DNA from: Nematostella vectensis
Lineage: Eukaryota > Cnidaria > Anthozoa > Actiniaria > Edwardsiidae
Direction of reading: 5' to 3'
DNA length: 64,000 bases
NCBI RefSeq assembly: GCF_932526225.1
Contig: NC_064043.1
Span: forward strand, 13,638,085 to 13,702,084
The position numbers and the translations under genes are program-made. This document shows positions 35,201-47,990 of this stretch, piece by piece (the stretch's first letter is position 1; the number at the start of each line of letters is the position of its first letter). The notes beneath the pieces were generated by a model. It had not been told where the DNA came from. It saw only the letters and a program-made list of their open reading frames with translations, and did no database searches.

Positions 35201-37464
35201 CAATAAAATAATTAGGGTGTTGGGGAGGCTCACATAATGCGACACAAATAACAATTTCAATTTAGACGGAAAAAGTTAGTGTGAACCCGTTCACCTTTTG
35301 AGGAAATAGGCTTTTACAAATGTTGATAAAGAAATTATGCGTTATAAAAAGAGAATTGCTACTTTTGATAGTTTTAAACCGATAAGCCAAATAACCAAAC
35401 CAATTATTTTTCACTTAACTCTGTCACTGTTCTATTCTTGGAAACCCTGTTGTTAACAAAAACGTTTTTAATGGCTGATTCAAAATGTTTGGTCTATCCA
35501 GTTTGTAGGCCTCTTTTGATGGACTTCTTTGATGGATTTCACGATCAATAGGTGTGTAGACTCTTGCGGTTACAAAACGCTTGCGGAATATGATTTCAGT
35601 GTTAATTCGATAAAAACTGTAATATTAGCGGAGGCGAACTTGTGTCTCGGTTGATGTGTGGCTGTGGGTCTTTAATGCCCAAATCTGTCACGTTGTTGAA
35701 ACTAGGCCTCGGGCGTGCTAGCCTAGGGCCTCGGGCGTGCTAGCACGCCGTGTTGTGAAGGAAATTAGATAACGAGAAGCTCAACGTTTACTGTCGAAAC
35801 TCAACCGAACCAAACGGTGCGACTCTGTAGGGTGTCAGATTTGCATTATCGTGCCGCTCTAGTTCTACAAATAATGTGCGGGGTTAGCGCGCGGGTTATT
35901 GCGCACGAAATTGAATTCATAAGAAGCTCGACCATATCATTGTGAAATCGCTCCATGGTCAAACCTCAACCGACGCTAACCTTACTAACGAACAGCGTGA
36001 CAACAAAGTGCTTAGGGCCAAGCGGAACATAAAAGAAAACCTTTTGGTTGTAAAGATCGTTTCAATCAAAATTTTGGTGGCCACGGTTAGCTTGCGTCGC
36101 ATGGTTAACTTTGTCTTGGTGGCCACGGTAGCGTGCGTCGCATGGTTAACTTTGCGCGCGTCGCCTAAAATGAGATGATGGAAGGAATGGCGGAAGTAGA
36201 AACTACAAGGGTGCGCCCGCGATAATTGCTTGAAGGGAGCCTACAGGTCTGCGGCAGTTCCAACTGTGACGTATGGTGCAACAAAACAACATACATTCAT
36301 GACAAGAACGGACAGTTTTCATCATTCGTATCTTTATTTTTTACAATAGATAAGAAAAAACGCGCACAATACATTATCATATTTTTCCAAATAATACTAT
36401 TCACTTGTATTAGAAATAAATAATTTCCAGGTTCGTGTGGCATACGTTCTTCGACGGTTGAGGTTTAAAATCGGCGAGAAAATATTAGTTATCGAATAAA
36501 AATTGTAAGACAGCCTCATATATTCTTTTCGGGGGTAATGGAGGACGGCGGGAGGGGAATTTTGAGTTCAATTTCTTTTTTGTAAAGTACGCGTGCCTGA
36601 TTTTTCAGTTTTGATATTTGTGTTGTTGTGTTCTCTGTCCCTAGTTATCGCAGTTGAATATGTGATAGATCAACTTTTAAAAAGGTTTTCACTTTGCGGG
36701 GTTATGTCTGAGCGAGCATCCCCGGGAACAGTTATGGACATAGTTTTGACAGTAAGCGACCGAAGTCCATTCCCGGAGTTATACAGACGGGGAAACATGT
36801 CGATCTTGTGGAGCTTTGTCTGAACAAGAAAAAAATATCCATACAATATCAGTCTAAAAAAGAAAGAATCACGATTAAAAACAAAAACAGTAGAGTGTTT
36901 CACCTAAAGACCATAATGCTACAATGAAAAAATATGATGTCATAAGAGAACTTTACATGTAGCAATTGTATATCATGAGATCAGACGGTGCGATAGCAAA
37001 CGTTTAAAACGACAGTCCAACCTTATTGTACGGATAGACGGGGGGGGGGGGGGGGGGGGGGGCACGAACGTTTTGAAAGAAAAAAACCTTTATGAAGTCT
37101 CAAACACTTTTTTTTTTAGAAAATAACAATTCTTATGCAAACCTTTTCGTCACAGAGACCACGTGCCTGATAGCTCGTGTTGTGATTGGCTGTCAGGATT
37201 GTTAAGTGCGTTCATGTCGAAATTGCTGTTCTTGACGTCCTGGGAGAGATGGTTTAAACAGCTTGTTACAAAACATCAATTTATCAACAATTCTAGGGGT
37301 GAAAGAATATTGTTAGGCACATATTAAAAAAAAAGAAACATGTTGCCGATTTCCTGCATAAAGAAGAACAGCTTCTTGCCGATTTAGTTCTATAGTTCAT
37401 ATAGTTTTTAGTTGTTATTTAAAGTTGTACTATTGTGCGATCTAAGGGTATACCATGATGTGAC

Positions 37465-37645
37465 AGGCCTCGAAATATTGGGTGGGGGGGGGGGGGGGAA
37501 TGATACAGAAGCATTGAGAAATTATCGGGGGGCACAGCCACGCCCATACTGGTCATTTCCTTATAATTCTTAAATATATTGGGGTGGGGAGGGGGGCACG
37601 TGCCCCCAGTATTTACGTGTCCCAACCCTGTTACGGCATACCTGC
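37465..37645. mobile_element. G-rich MITE, family related to 55035-55245
   Basis: Shares with 55035-55245 the blocks ATGATACAGAAGCATTGAG, GGGGCACAGCCACGCC and ACTGGTCATTTCCTTA, a G run near the left and a C-rich right end close to CCTGTTACGGC. No coding capacity. Confidence 0.65.
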
Positions 37646-38107
37646 AAAACTTGCAACAAGAATTGATCCTGATTCGTTGATTTCAACTGGTTTGACCAGC
37701 TCTAAACAGGATAAACAAAATAGTCCAGTCAATTTATGTAGTCAAAGTGTGTTGAGGATAAAAGGGCATGGAATTTAGAGGGAAGGGATGATCGGTGCCA
37801 GTGCTATTTTAGGTGGTGTTATCTCACCTCGTTCTTTTTTGATACTGCACAACTCGTGAATAAATAACCTCATTTTAACCGCTTACAAGTGGTCGTGCTG
37901 CCATTAACACCCTGGAGCAATTCAATCATACCATATATGAATGTGTTTCGCGAGCTCTTTTTTGCTTAGTCGAAGGTGGTGCACAGACATATACACCTAA
38001 TTCATAAAACGTTGTCATTGCAAACGAAATGTTGATTTGCAAAAATGGGAGTTCTATGAACGACAGGTACCATGGGTTTCATTGCAGGAGAACATGTATC
38101 AATAATA

Positions 38108-38262
38108 GGGGCGTAGCCAGGGGGGTGGCCTAGGGGGGCCGCCCCCCCTCTTAGCAGCCAAAAATAGAGTAAATGTATGAGACATTATCTAAAATACAGG
38201 AGAAAATACCTTGAAAGTCCCTTTTGGGCCCCTCCTGTTAAAATCCTGGCTACGCCGCTGAT
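38108..38262. mobile_element. MITE with GGCGTAGCCAGG ends
   Basis: GGCGTAGCCAGG at the left and CCTGGCTACGCC at the right are exact inverted repeats. Flanks ATCAATAA and ATCATACA suggest a degraded 8-bp duplication of hAT type. Another partial end of this kind is at about 39828 (CCCAGGGGCGTGGCCAG). Confidence 0.68.
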
Positions 38263-38469
38263 CATACAATAATCCAACAAAGGCGATCAATGTCTTGCTC
38301 TGACATCGCTGGAGTTAATTTATAACCTTTATGATTTCTATTATTTGTACCTATAAGCACCTTTGGGTCTTGGAACTGGCATTTGCCGTTTGCGCGGATA
38401 ACGTTATTTGAAATAGGTGTGTATCATATGGTAAATGTCGTGCCCACCGCTAGCCACGCCCTTGATACA

Positions 38470-41400
38470 TTAACACCTCACCTGGTTAGAAGAAACCAAG
38501 CCATTACTATGCGCCTGAAACTCGGCAACATTCTGGAGAAGGAAGTCCATAACCCCATTGCTCATAGAAGTAACGGTACTAATACCATGATCCTGAGAAA
38601 AACCTTGCTGGGGCGCATGCGCGACGGAAAACGCCGCAGGGTCCGTCAAATTACCATTAAGAACCGCTGACGAGGTGTGCGGCATGACAGTTGGCGCGCC
38701 CTGACCTGACATGACTGCCGTGATCACAGGTAACCTTTCGTCGGCGTTTGAGACTGAAGGCATTAGCGGAACTATGCGCCTATGGGTGGGCGTGGCAGGG
38801 GCTATGGGTACAGCCTCTGGCCGGATGCGTGTTCTCAATTGTTGATTGTTAGTGATGGGCGTTCGTGGAAGTATCGGCCTTGTGCCCGACACGTGGGTAG
38901 TGTTAGTGCGAGTCTGAGTGTTATTAGATGACGAGGGTAAAGTCCCGATGGATAACTCGGTGCTGAAAAGAGCCTGCTTTAACTGGATCGGGTTGTTTGC
39001 CGTGGCACAACTTTGTTCGAGTCTTTGTTGCTGATGCAACTGCTGCTGCTGTTGTTGTTGTTGTTGTTGTTGTTGTTGATGCCTTCGTTGTTGTTGCTGC
39101 TGTCGCTGTAAGTGTTGCTGAAGTAATTGCTGCTGCTGCAATCGTTGCTGTTGCATATGCTGTACTTGTTGTTGCTGAATATACTGTTGCTGCTGTCGAA
39201 TCTTCATCTCTTGCTGTTGTTGCTGCTTTTTAGATGCTCTTGGTTGTTTGTTCTGCGTTTGTGTTTTGTGTTGTGAAGGCCGTTGTTGTTGTTTTTGCAA
39301 CTGTTGCTGCAGTCGTTGTTGTTGTTGTTGTGTATTACAATCTTCCTGCTTTCCACTTCCTTCCTGATGCGAAATTTGCCCGTTCCCCCTTCCCATATCC
39401 GCGTGCGGTGGTTGCATCCTAGCTACCGCCGAATCAAAGGGGGACATATTTTGTCCTTCAAGTAAGTTCCCTTCAAGTCCAATAAAATCCGACAGGTCAC
39501 CTGGAGGAATGATTTCCTCCGAATTCTGAAGCGAAGGTTTTGCAGTTGTGCATTTATTCATAGTTTTTGTCGAGGATTTTGGTTTAGCTGACTGTAAGGC
39601 ACAAAGTGACGTACTGCTCATTTGCCCTGATTTGTTGGATGTCTTTGAGTTGGAGCATTGCTTGGATGGAGACTGCAAACCTAGGAACACACAATAAAAG
39701 GTGTTTAAAAGTCTTATTACTGCCCCCCCCCCCTGAAAAATTCATATGGGACTCCAAAATTCTTGCAGACTTTTTCACTAGCCCTTTTCACTAGCCTTTT
39801 TCACTTATGGTTATGTACTAGTCCCAGGGGCGTGGCCAGAGACAAACGCAGGGAGGGGGAAAGGAAATTAGAGTGGTGAAGGACTGATAACAATAGCCCA
39901 TTTCTCCCTTAAAAGGTTTGAAACTTGTAATAATTTATTTGCAAGAATTCTAACAATTTTTCATTCACTCATTCAAAAGGATTGCAAAGTGACTAACAGG
40001 ATGGGTAAGGACTTCACATACAATCTCTTCTTGCTCACAGGCATGCACGCCATCCCTGCTGCTCTCAAACAAAAACAAAATCCCACTTTGTGGCCATTTT
40101 CAGCTTAAAGCCTCCCAAACAAATTTTACTAATAAATGGTTATTTTGGATACACTTGTGTATTTGGTTATGTTTATGTTATGTTTATTTGCCTTATAAAG
40201 AGATCTTCCAATAATCTTGTTAGGACAGGCCCACCCCACCCCCCTCCCCCTTTTCTCTCCCCTTCCTGTAGCATGTAATTTTTGTACCTTTGGCATAATG
40301 TCCTGTAGCAGGTACATCTTGAGGTTCTGTTTTGGTGGCTAGCAGCTCAGATTCTTTGGCAACTTGTGAGCCATTCTTACTTTCAGCAACTTCTTTTTGC
40401 TTGCTTTCCCGGACCTTTTGCTGATGATCTCTCAGAAGGTTTATCACACTTTCTGACTGTAATAAATCCTTAAAGAAAGACAAATGTATTTTATATAATA
40501 TTTTTAATTTCATTAAATGTTTTGTATCTCATATCACACAGAAAAAATAAAAGTGCAAATAAGTATTGTTATAATATTGAGAGTGCAAGTTAGCATTCAA
40601 AGCTGAAGCCGGCCTTGAAATATTGGAGGGGGGGGGGGAGGGGGGGCATGTGACGCCAGTGCCCCATCTCCTGTCTCAGCTCTGGTGTTACAGTTATGAG
40701 AGCAACCTAGCTGTTGATCATTGTTATTGTAAAACTGTTAAAAAAAGAGGCCACAGCATATGCTATGCATTTGGCAATTTCTATCCCATAGTGTTAAAAT
40801 GATGCCTTTAAGTTTGACTTGCTCATGATTTTGTTTGGACAAATCCCAGAAAATTGTGTTTTCCTCACTATTGACAGTGGCAGAAATTGGCATATGAGTG
40901 GGGAGTGTGAACTGAGATTAGTGGGAAAACAAAGTGAAAGGTTGAGAATTGCAGCTTAAATGGACCCAGAACAAACTATGACAACAACTTCAACAAAATG
41001 GCTTTATTACAGATATATTGGGTAGATAAATTACAGATAATATTCTGTACAGGAACATTTTGTCTTGTTTGCCGGTAAGTGTACATTCATAAAGGGTGAA
41101 AACAGTCACTAGTGATGATGACCATGAACCAACATCACAACCAGCTCTTTTATGTTCAACTATCAGGTGCATGCAGTGTAAGAAGGCCAGAACCTGGATT
41201 AAGCCTGGGTCCTCTAGCATAAGAAGCAAAGCCATACCACTAAACAAAGTGATTCTCTCAAGATTGGTATTTACCGATATTTTTACTACAAGGACTTGCT
41301 GCTAAATGGCCAAGCAAAGTGACTCTCCTAAGGTTGATACTTACCATGAGGACTTACTGCAAAATGGCTGAGCAGGTTTACTCTCTCAAGGTTGATACTT

Positions 41401-43109
41401 ACCATGAGGACTTACTGCAAAATGGCTGAGCAGGTTTACTCTCTCAAGGTTGATACTTACCATGAGGACTTACTGCAAAATGGCCGAGCAGGTTTACTCT
41501 CTCAAGGTTGATACTTACCAATCTTTTTTGCACAAGAACTTGCTGCAACATACTGGCATACTTCTGTTCCAAGTGATATTTTTCCTCGGCCAATTGATTT
41601 TCCAAAGCTCCTTTTTTATCCTTTGAAAAAATAATAAAGTATAAGAAATCAAATACTTATCACAGATAAAGGTTTGCAAGCATGTCCAGTTTAAATAAAA
41701 ATGAAAATGGTGTTTTGTTGATATGTATCTTTAAGTAGACCTGTGGGCTTAGCGAGAGTTGACCTTAAGAGAGCTGGAGTATAAACGTTCATACTTGACT
41801 GCCATGTACAATACTTTTAGTTTATGGCAAAATGAAACATACATTAAATAAGTTCTACTAAAAAATGATTTCATTACTAGAGAAGTTATCCAAAAAACTA
41901 TTATTTATGGTCTTGCTTAATCAATAAGACAGAAAAATTAGTTTTACCATAAAATATTAACACTTGAAGGTGGTGTACAAAAAGAATAGAAAATAGACAT
42001 ATCAAGTGACCCGTGAAGACATGGCATAAAATGCATAATATTAAATTGCCATCAAAACAAATATCGGTGCCCAAATAACAAGTATTCAAGGGTACTCACA
42101 GAGGCCTGACAGAAAGTGCTTTATAAAATCAAATGTTACTGGCTTACATATAACTCAGCTCTATCATACTGTACAAATTATATTGCAGAAAATAGCTCAG
42201 AGAGGGCTAGAATAAGTTGTACCCCTCTTTGGGCCACTCCCTGCACCCACTCTGAGAAATGTGTGCCCTTCAGACATCTCAGGCGAAACTCAATAAAAAT
42301 ATCGCGAGAAATAAGGATACAGTCGATCAAAGTATTCACCATTAGTGACTTGTGGAGCTTACGGTTGTTTACTTACGTTAGGGTATTTTTCAAGCGGGGC
42401 TCCAATTAGTTTATATAGAGAGACTATAGTCTTAAGCAAATCGTCGCGTAGAATTAATTAATTGATGGAAAGGTTTGAACACAGATCGCGTCTGATACGG
42501 CTTCTAGCATACACAAAGGTAAAGCAAAAGTCGTGGACTGTTATCGAGCCTTTTCTTGCCGTAAGAATAATATAATAAAACTGTTTTGATACTAAAATGT
42601 GTCGGTCTCATAGTCAGCATTGCTGGGACTCGCAGATTCAAGGTTTAGTTTCAACAATCCAAACTACGCGCTGTTTTTATAACAAGCAAGCTCATCATAT
42701 CTACAATAAAACCGAAGATAAGGTAGTACGGTGCTAGTTTAATAACCTACAGAGCTTTAAGGCTGGAAAAAGGCATGGAAAAAGGCTTACCACGAGGTGT
42801 ATTTCAATAAACGTGGTATTAATGTGATTCAGCAAGATCATTTCCACCATGCACGACCTATTTTAATACATCAAGCTTGTAAACCCCTCTAACTGGAATC
42901 AAACTAGTGTATAATGACAGTAAGATAGTTTGGGCTCCTACCTCTGCTCCCTGGGCCTTGCGTTTCTTCTTTTTATAATTTTGCTTGTATTTATTGTTTC
43001 GGTGTTTTCGGCACAGAGAGGTCCTCGCGCCTACAGTCAAATCATTGCATCCCGCGATTTGACATCTTCTCTCGCTATCCTTCGCTTCTAACAGCCCACG
43101 GTTATCCAT
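38470..43109 (-). CDS. Polyglutamine-rich nuclear-type protein with Cys/His-basic N-terminus and coiled coil
   Basis: Four exons in phase: 43109-42942, 41620-41519, 40468-40288, 39680-38470; 553 residues to the TAA at 38470. Residues 16-36 hold C-x4-C-x11-C-x2-H, followed by a strongly basic run (YKQNYKKKKRKAQ, 41-53). Residues 57-110 are helical with leucine heptads (ALENQLAEEKYHLEQ...QVLVQKRLDLLQ). The long last exon has an acidic-hydrophobic patch (DLSDFIGLEGNLLE), then a Gln-rich stretch of about 110 residues. The basic-then-zipper order recalls bZIP factors, but the family is not recognised. A GTGAGG donor at 38481 in phase 0 could add exons I cannot place. A nuclear regulatory role is inferred only. 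Confidence 0.75.
39010..39350. repeat. CAG/CTG-rich coding repeat
   Basis: Imperfect GTT/GCT (CAA/CAG on the coding strand) runs encode the polyglutamine region, including 13 Gln in a row near 39043-39081. Mixed CAA and CAG codons should slow slippage. Confidence 0.9.
40618..40660. repeat. G-run transposon fragment in an intron
   Basis: CTTGAAATATTGGAGGGGGG with a long G tract and CACGTG-like GCATGTGACGCCAGTGCCCC resembles the ends of the 37465 family. It is a short remnant in the last intron-rich part of the Q-rich gene. Confidence 0.45.
41250..41530. repeat. 58-bp minisatellite that copies a 5' splice site
   Basis: Units such as CTCTCTCAAGGTTGATACTTACCATGAGG repeat with a 58-bp period and end at the true donor of Q-rich exon 2 (41518). 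On the minus strand each unit reads TTTTGCAG, 12 bases, then GTAAGTATC, so donors are copied at 41460, 41402 and 41344, with a diverged one at 41274. Confidence 0.85.
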
Positions 43110-44334
43110 TCTATATCCTTCTTACTCTCTGCCTCCCTTTCAGACTGATTTAGAGGAGACTTTGGCCTAAATACTAGCACGTGGTGACACCTTTCGCTGT
43201 AGCCAAGGGTCTGAAATGAATGAAAAGTTAAAAAACTTTGCAAAAACTCTAGAAAAAATCCACAAGCGTCCTTTAGGATCTATTTTTCAGTCAATCATAC
43301 CTTATGCTTCTCTGTTAAATATTTTTGCCTCAGAGATAAATCAGTTGTGTTTTGAGGCTGGGATAGGGTTTTTTACACGAGTGGTAACCCTAGCCCGCGC
43401 CTCTAAACACCGCTCTTGTCTAACAAAGCCTCGATGGAATCATTTGCATGAATGAATGAAATTACCTTGGCAAACAAAAAGGCTTCACTTTTGTGATTAT
43501 TCTGTTGGTTTTTGCCCAAGACAGCGGAATCTTCGTATTCCTAACATATTGCATTTAATTAAATGTAAAATGACTTTGCAGGAAAACATGATAGTCGGTG
43601 CAGAATACGAAACCGGTCGATAAATTTCTGCACGATCCCAAGAATGACAACAAAACCTTTTACCGGAAGTGAAAGTAAGCCTAGAAATCATTAATGGAGA
43701 ATACTGTTCAGTGTGTTGTCTGGAATAACCCCAAAATGCAATCATTTGATATATTTAACGCTTTTAAAGTATCTTATAAATAACTCGCTTGACGCGGAGG
43801 AACTTTGTGCTGAAATAACGACACAGACAAACTATCCCCGGTGTAAATTTTACTTCCGGTCCTGGTTGGATGAGCGATAGCAGAGTAACGCATTCCAAAA
43901 CGAGTCACGCCATACTCTAGAGAACAAGGCTTTGTTAAGCTTTCAAAAATAGGGTAATTGTGGATTGTTGGAATTTATAATTATGGTCATAGATTTGATC
44001 GTGCCTGTGCAATAAAATCTGCATCGAAATCGTGTTGTAATCATTAAGGAATGTTTTGTAAAGACTCTCCCACGGGATAAACAACATTTCAATTAATTAC
44101 AAGTCATTTAAAATTCCGCTTTGCAAAGCGAACCTGAATTTGAATACCGCTCTATTGTCATGGATCAAGTACATCAAATATTTTTTATGATGTTATGAGG
44201 TCTTTGGCCGTCAATATATTATTCACCTTCCCTTTGATGTTGAATCAAATGCACACCCTAGACAAGAAACAGAATAATATTCACCGTCAACTTAGTTATA
44301 AAAAAAAAAAATATTATGTTATATTATTTTTCTT
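43110..44334. other. Upstream region of the Q-rich gene; no clear gene
   Basis: Presumed promoter of the minus-strand gene just above 43109. A 79-codon plus-strand ORF at 43216-43455 has no recognisable features. Nothing else is supported. Confidence 0.4.
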
Positions 44335-44499
44335 TTACACGGGTGGACGTGTTGCAGGCTTTTGCGTGAGGTAGCGACTAGAAGAATCGTGTTTATCGCA
44401 TATCTTGTCCTCCACATGGCCCCGTTTCTTATCATACTCCACAATTCGGGCTTTGTCATCCGTTAAATACCCGAGCGACGAAAATATAGAATTTCGCAT
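44335..44499 (-). CDS. Possible small protein, 54 residues
   Basis: ATG at 44499 to TAA at 44335. The product begins MRNSIFSSLGYLTDDKARIV and ends SSRYLTQKPATRPPV. Its composition is polar and balanced, unlike the surrounding AT-rich noise, but there is no recognised family, signal peptide or membrane segment. It may be a complete small ORF, or part of a larger gene whose other exons are not seen. A G22 run (44539-44560) lies just upstream. Confidence 0.35.
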   Translation of the reverse strand: MRNSIFSSLGYLTDDKARIVEYDKKRGHVEDKICDKHDSSSRYLTQKPATRPPV

Positions 44500-45373
44500 C
44501 AGCGTTGAAAATGGCGCATAGTGTTAGAACGCTGGCTTGGGGGGGGGGGGGGGGGGGGGGTTAACGCTCTAAACAAAAACAAACAACAAAAGCACATGAT
44601 CGAGGCAAGGAGAATATCTTATCAATACGTTTTCTTTATTAGGATTAGAATGTCCACAGAGGGATTGTTCGAGCACGCATTGACTACTAGAAACCGAAAG
44701 CAATTCAGACTCATAATCCCTTATGATACACTTCTAAATTTGGAAATTTCACACCCATACAAAGCGCTAATGCGAAACAAATACTAAATACCAGCTTCAC
44801 TTGCGCTCTGTAAGGCTTATTTTCTTTCGATGGATCAGTTATAAGAAAAACCTCTATTGATTGTTATTTATAATAATTACGACTGCATGAAGAAATAAAG
44901 TCGCATTAGAATTTCAAATGGTGGTGTAATTTAATATGACAGATTAGATTTTGACCCGCATCGGGCACTTCGTTCTGTTTGTTTACAGCTCAAATCACAA
45001 ATTCCAAAGACTTTGGACTGAGCAAAAGTCGAATTTAGGGTTCAAATAAAATAATGAAACCGGCGACTTTCTAAATTTTACGCCTTCTTTCTATTTTTAG
45101 CGAGCCAAAGAAGAAAAAGCTCGCGAACAGATAAACACTTCTGGCCCTAACGACAAGACTGATAGGGGGGAATCCCGGAAAAAACTCTTCCTGTGACGCT
45201 CACGAGCCAATAGGCGTAGCGGAAATTGACGTCATAGTCACATATATGCAGAAACGGAAGTAATCGAATCATGAAGAACACGATGATTCTAAGCACACGT
45301 CTAGTATGATTAAACAGTCAAGGGACATACCGGCAAAACTCACCGTGGCTCAGCAATAATTATTTTGATAGGA

Positions 45374-47990
45374 ATGGATAACAATCCGATGTCTGTTCTA
45401 CTTATTGCATCTCTTACTGCAAACGCTTGCGTGTTAGCTCACTTGAGCTGCTCTGGCGTCTGTAGCGGCGTTACAAAAAATGGACAGAGAGCTATGAGAA
45501 ATGGGAAGTTACAAGAAAATGCTCCTGGTTTCTTCGGCAGAATGTAAGTCTACTTAATTCAGATTTGGGGCAAGTGATGCAAATAAGCTCACTAAGCACG
45601 CGTTGTTGCTTGAATAATTTGTAATTTATAACATGGAAAGTGGGAAGTTTGATAAAATTAGCAACACTTTTTGAGTTTTTGTTTGTATTTTAAAGGCATA
45701 TGGGTCGTTACTTATTTTCCTAAGATCATTTGGAATTGACTTCTTTGAAATTATCGTATTTAGCTTTATCATGCAGCATTTCGTGGAATCAGCGTTTTCC
45801 ATAGCAACATCAATCATGCGAATTTCGGGGAAATAAAAGTAGCTTCTCAAATGATCACAAAAACTTGAAGCAATTTTCAGGTGATGAAAAGTTATGATTA
45901 TTCCCCCTCTGTTTTTTAAATCATCCGCATTTGCTTGGCTCTGAAAGGGCGCTGTAACGAAACGGAAGGTTTCAAACGGGAAGACTCACTCGACCGACAC
46001 TTTTATTGGTATGACGTAAGGGAACTCCCACACAGCTGTTCAAATAAAAGCGGGTGAAGACACACGTTTGCTTAAGCTGCAATGACGCGCCTCTCAAACG
46101 GACGTGGTCTCTGAAAGCGCATATCTTTTATTGCTTTTAGCAAACATTAACATGGGTTTGTAAAGGCTCTAAATGGGAGTTCGACAGCACAGGAAATTAA
46201 CAGCGATGAATAAATCGCATTTTCGAGTCAGAACGAGCGTGTTTGCAGGGATCAAATCTGGCGAGCTATGATGGTACTTTCCCCTTATTTCCTCAGGCGT
46301 GTCTTAAGATTCCCAGAATGAAATGCAATTAATCAGAGTGAATCTGGATTCCTTGAATAACTTACCCATTTCAGGTGTTTGCGTTGTCGAAAGTGCTTGC
46401 CAATTGACGCGGGTCACCTAAACCCTCCCTACCGAGTTGTCTATAACTATCATAATCTAATGCGGACTACTGAAGAGAGGGATAGAGAGGGGGAAAAGAT
46501 AAATAAAATGTAAACAGGACTCATTCACCCTGCAATTGGGACTTGCGCTAAGAAGTCACGTGATCTTTTGCATGACAAATTCAAGACATAATAAACCCCA
46601 GACAAGGACGAAAATATAAAACCTTTCAATGAAAATAAGCCCTTTCTGGCAAAGAAACTTTCTGGCAGATTGGTAAGCGCTGAAGAAATTGCTTTTTGTT
46701 TCGTTATTTTGCCGTAAAAACCCTGAGCGCGCGCAAGTTTGGCACCCAAAAAGTCACGTGATCTCTTAGCGCAAGACCCCTATTACCCGGTTCTACCTTC
46801 ACAGAAGTTTGTAGATTCTATAGTTCTGTGTATAAATATATATAGAATATAAATTTTGTATTATTCATCTGTAGCCACTGCTGGCAATCATAACCACCAC
46901 TCTAGCCATACTTTATTTATACTCTGGGAGCCTAGTTACGCCAGGAAATCAAAATATCGTCCCAAATTAATATTTTCTGTGCATTTACATACCCACCCAT
47001 AGAAACCACACGAAAGATAATGTGTCTATTTTTGAAATAGGCACAATACAATGCATTATGGGCCGGAAATAGCGGCCGCTTCAAATATCTAAGATAGATG
47101 CAGTGTATAGACCAAATCTGATAGCACGTTCTCATTACAGATGCACCAGTGCCCCATTCCTCCTCATCTTCCCCACCACAGGACTCTTCCTTCTCGCCAC
47201 TTCCGGTGCCGCGCAGAACCCATTTTTCGCCTTCACTTCCGCCACACGCACCGTCTTCTCAATAGTCATCGGTCACTTCCTGTACAAGATTGTCGAAGTC
47301 GTGTACTGGCGCCGTGAGATGCAATACAAGCCTATCCTAATCCACCACGTGGTCACCGTCGCTCTGTACTTGGTGATCATCGCCTACAAACAAGACGCAG
47401 TTCTAGGAATCGCTGGACTCTTCCTCGTAAAAAGCCACGTGCTTTTCGCGGAATTCGACCATCGTAAAATCTCCCTGTTTGAAGAATGGCGTCATTGTAA
47501 ACTGTTTAAAACCGCGGCTGTTTTTGCTTTCTTCGGAAGCGTGGTACTCAATGGAATCGTTCCAGTCTCTCTCCTTTGCGCGGCTGTGGTGACGTCATCG
47601 TACAAGCTGCTCCAGATGGATTACGTCCCATTGGCGTTTTTCTTTCTGAGCCTTGTGTTCTACTCAGCGGTTGCTGCGTGGTTTTTCACCGAAGCGTTCA
47701 AGGCTTTCTGTAAAGCGCTCCGCACAACCAAGATTATCTCCTTAAAGAAAGATCTCAAATCACGATCGCTCACCACTATTGTTAACCACAACGGACTCGA
47801 GAAATTGTACGAGACCGCGAATGGGTCAGCGTCGATCAGCATAAGGTGCAATGACTTATGGGATAGGGACCTGAGCCAGTTGTGCTCAGGCCCACTCTAC
47901 GAGAAGATCAAGAATGTGGACTTGGTCGAGGTGCAGTTTGAGACGCCGATTGTGTTGAAATCCGCGAACTTACAAGTGATGGATTACTAG
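45374..47990 (+). CDS. TLC-domain multi-pass membrane protein
   Basis: Two exons, 45374-45543 (phase 2) and 47141-47990, join as GGC AGA AT|A to give 339 residues. The second exon alone opens with a non-ATG codon; the first supplies a proper start and an N-terminal hydrophobic segment (SVLLIASLTANACVLAHL). Hydrophobic segments follow at about 62-79, 92-113, 121-139, 143-160, 180-205 and 214-232. His125-His126 in PILIHHVVTVALYLV is the conserved pair of TLC (TRAM-LAG1-CLN8) domains. TLC proteins sit in ER or plasma membrane and act in lipid metabolism or membrane composition; the subfamily (TLCD or CLN8-like) is unresolved. A polar tail of about 100 residues follows. AATAAA is at 48276-48281. 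The intron carries a MITE. Confidence 0.85.
46543..46775. mobile_element. MITE in the TLC-gene intron
   Basis: CTTGCGCTAAGA near the left and TCTTAGCGCAAG at the right are inverted repeats; both are followed inward by a CACGTGAT motif. The 233-bp interior encodes nothing convincing. Confidence 0.65.

Larger units (their letters stand above)
32296..38469. other. Intergenic between FAM181 and the Q-rich gene
   Basis: Short AT-biased ORFs only; that at 32698-33123 overlaps the likely FAM181 3'UTR and lacks a good start. Small tandem duplications occur at about 35705-35745 (CCTCGGGCGTGCTAGC) and 36078-36155 (GGTGGCCACGGTAGC...CGTCGCATGGTTAACTTTG). G23 lies at 37040-37062. MITE fragments are listed separately. 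Confidence 0.5.

Noticed and set aside
37419..37625. Pro-rich minus-strand ORF
   Set aside because: It is the antisense of a G-run MITE, not a gene.
38997..39465. Plus-strand Val/Ala- and Leu-rich ORFs
   Set aside because: They are complementary readings of the polyglutamine exon of the minus-strand gene.
46525..46749. 74-codon minus-strand ORF
   Set aside because: It lies inside a MITE with inverted ends and has no family features.
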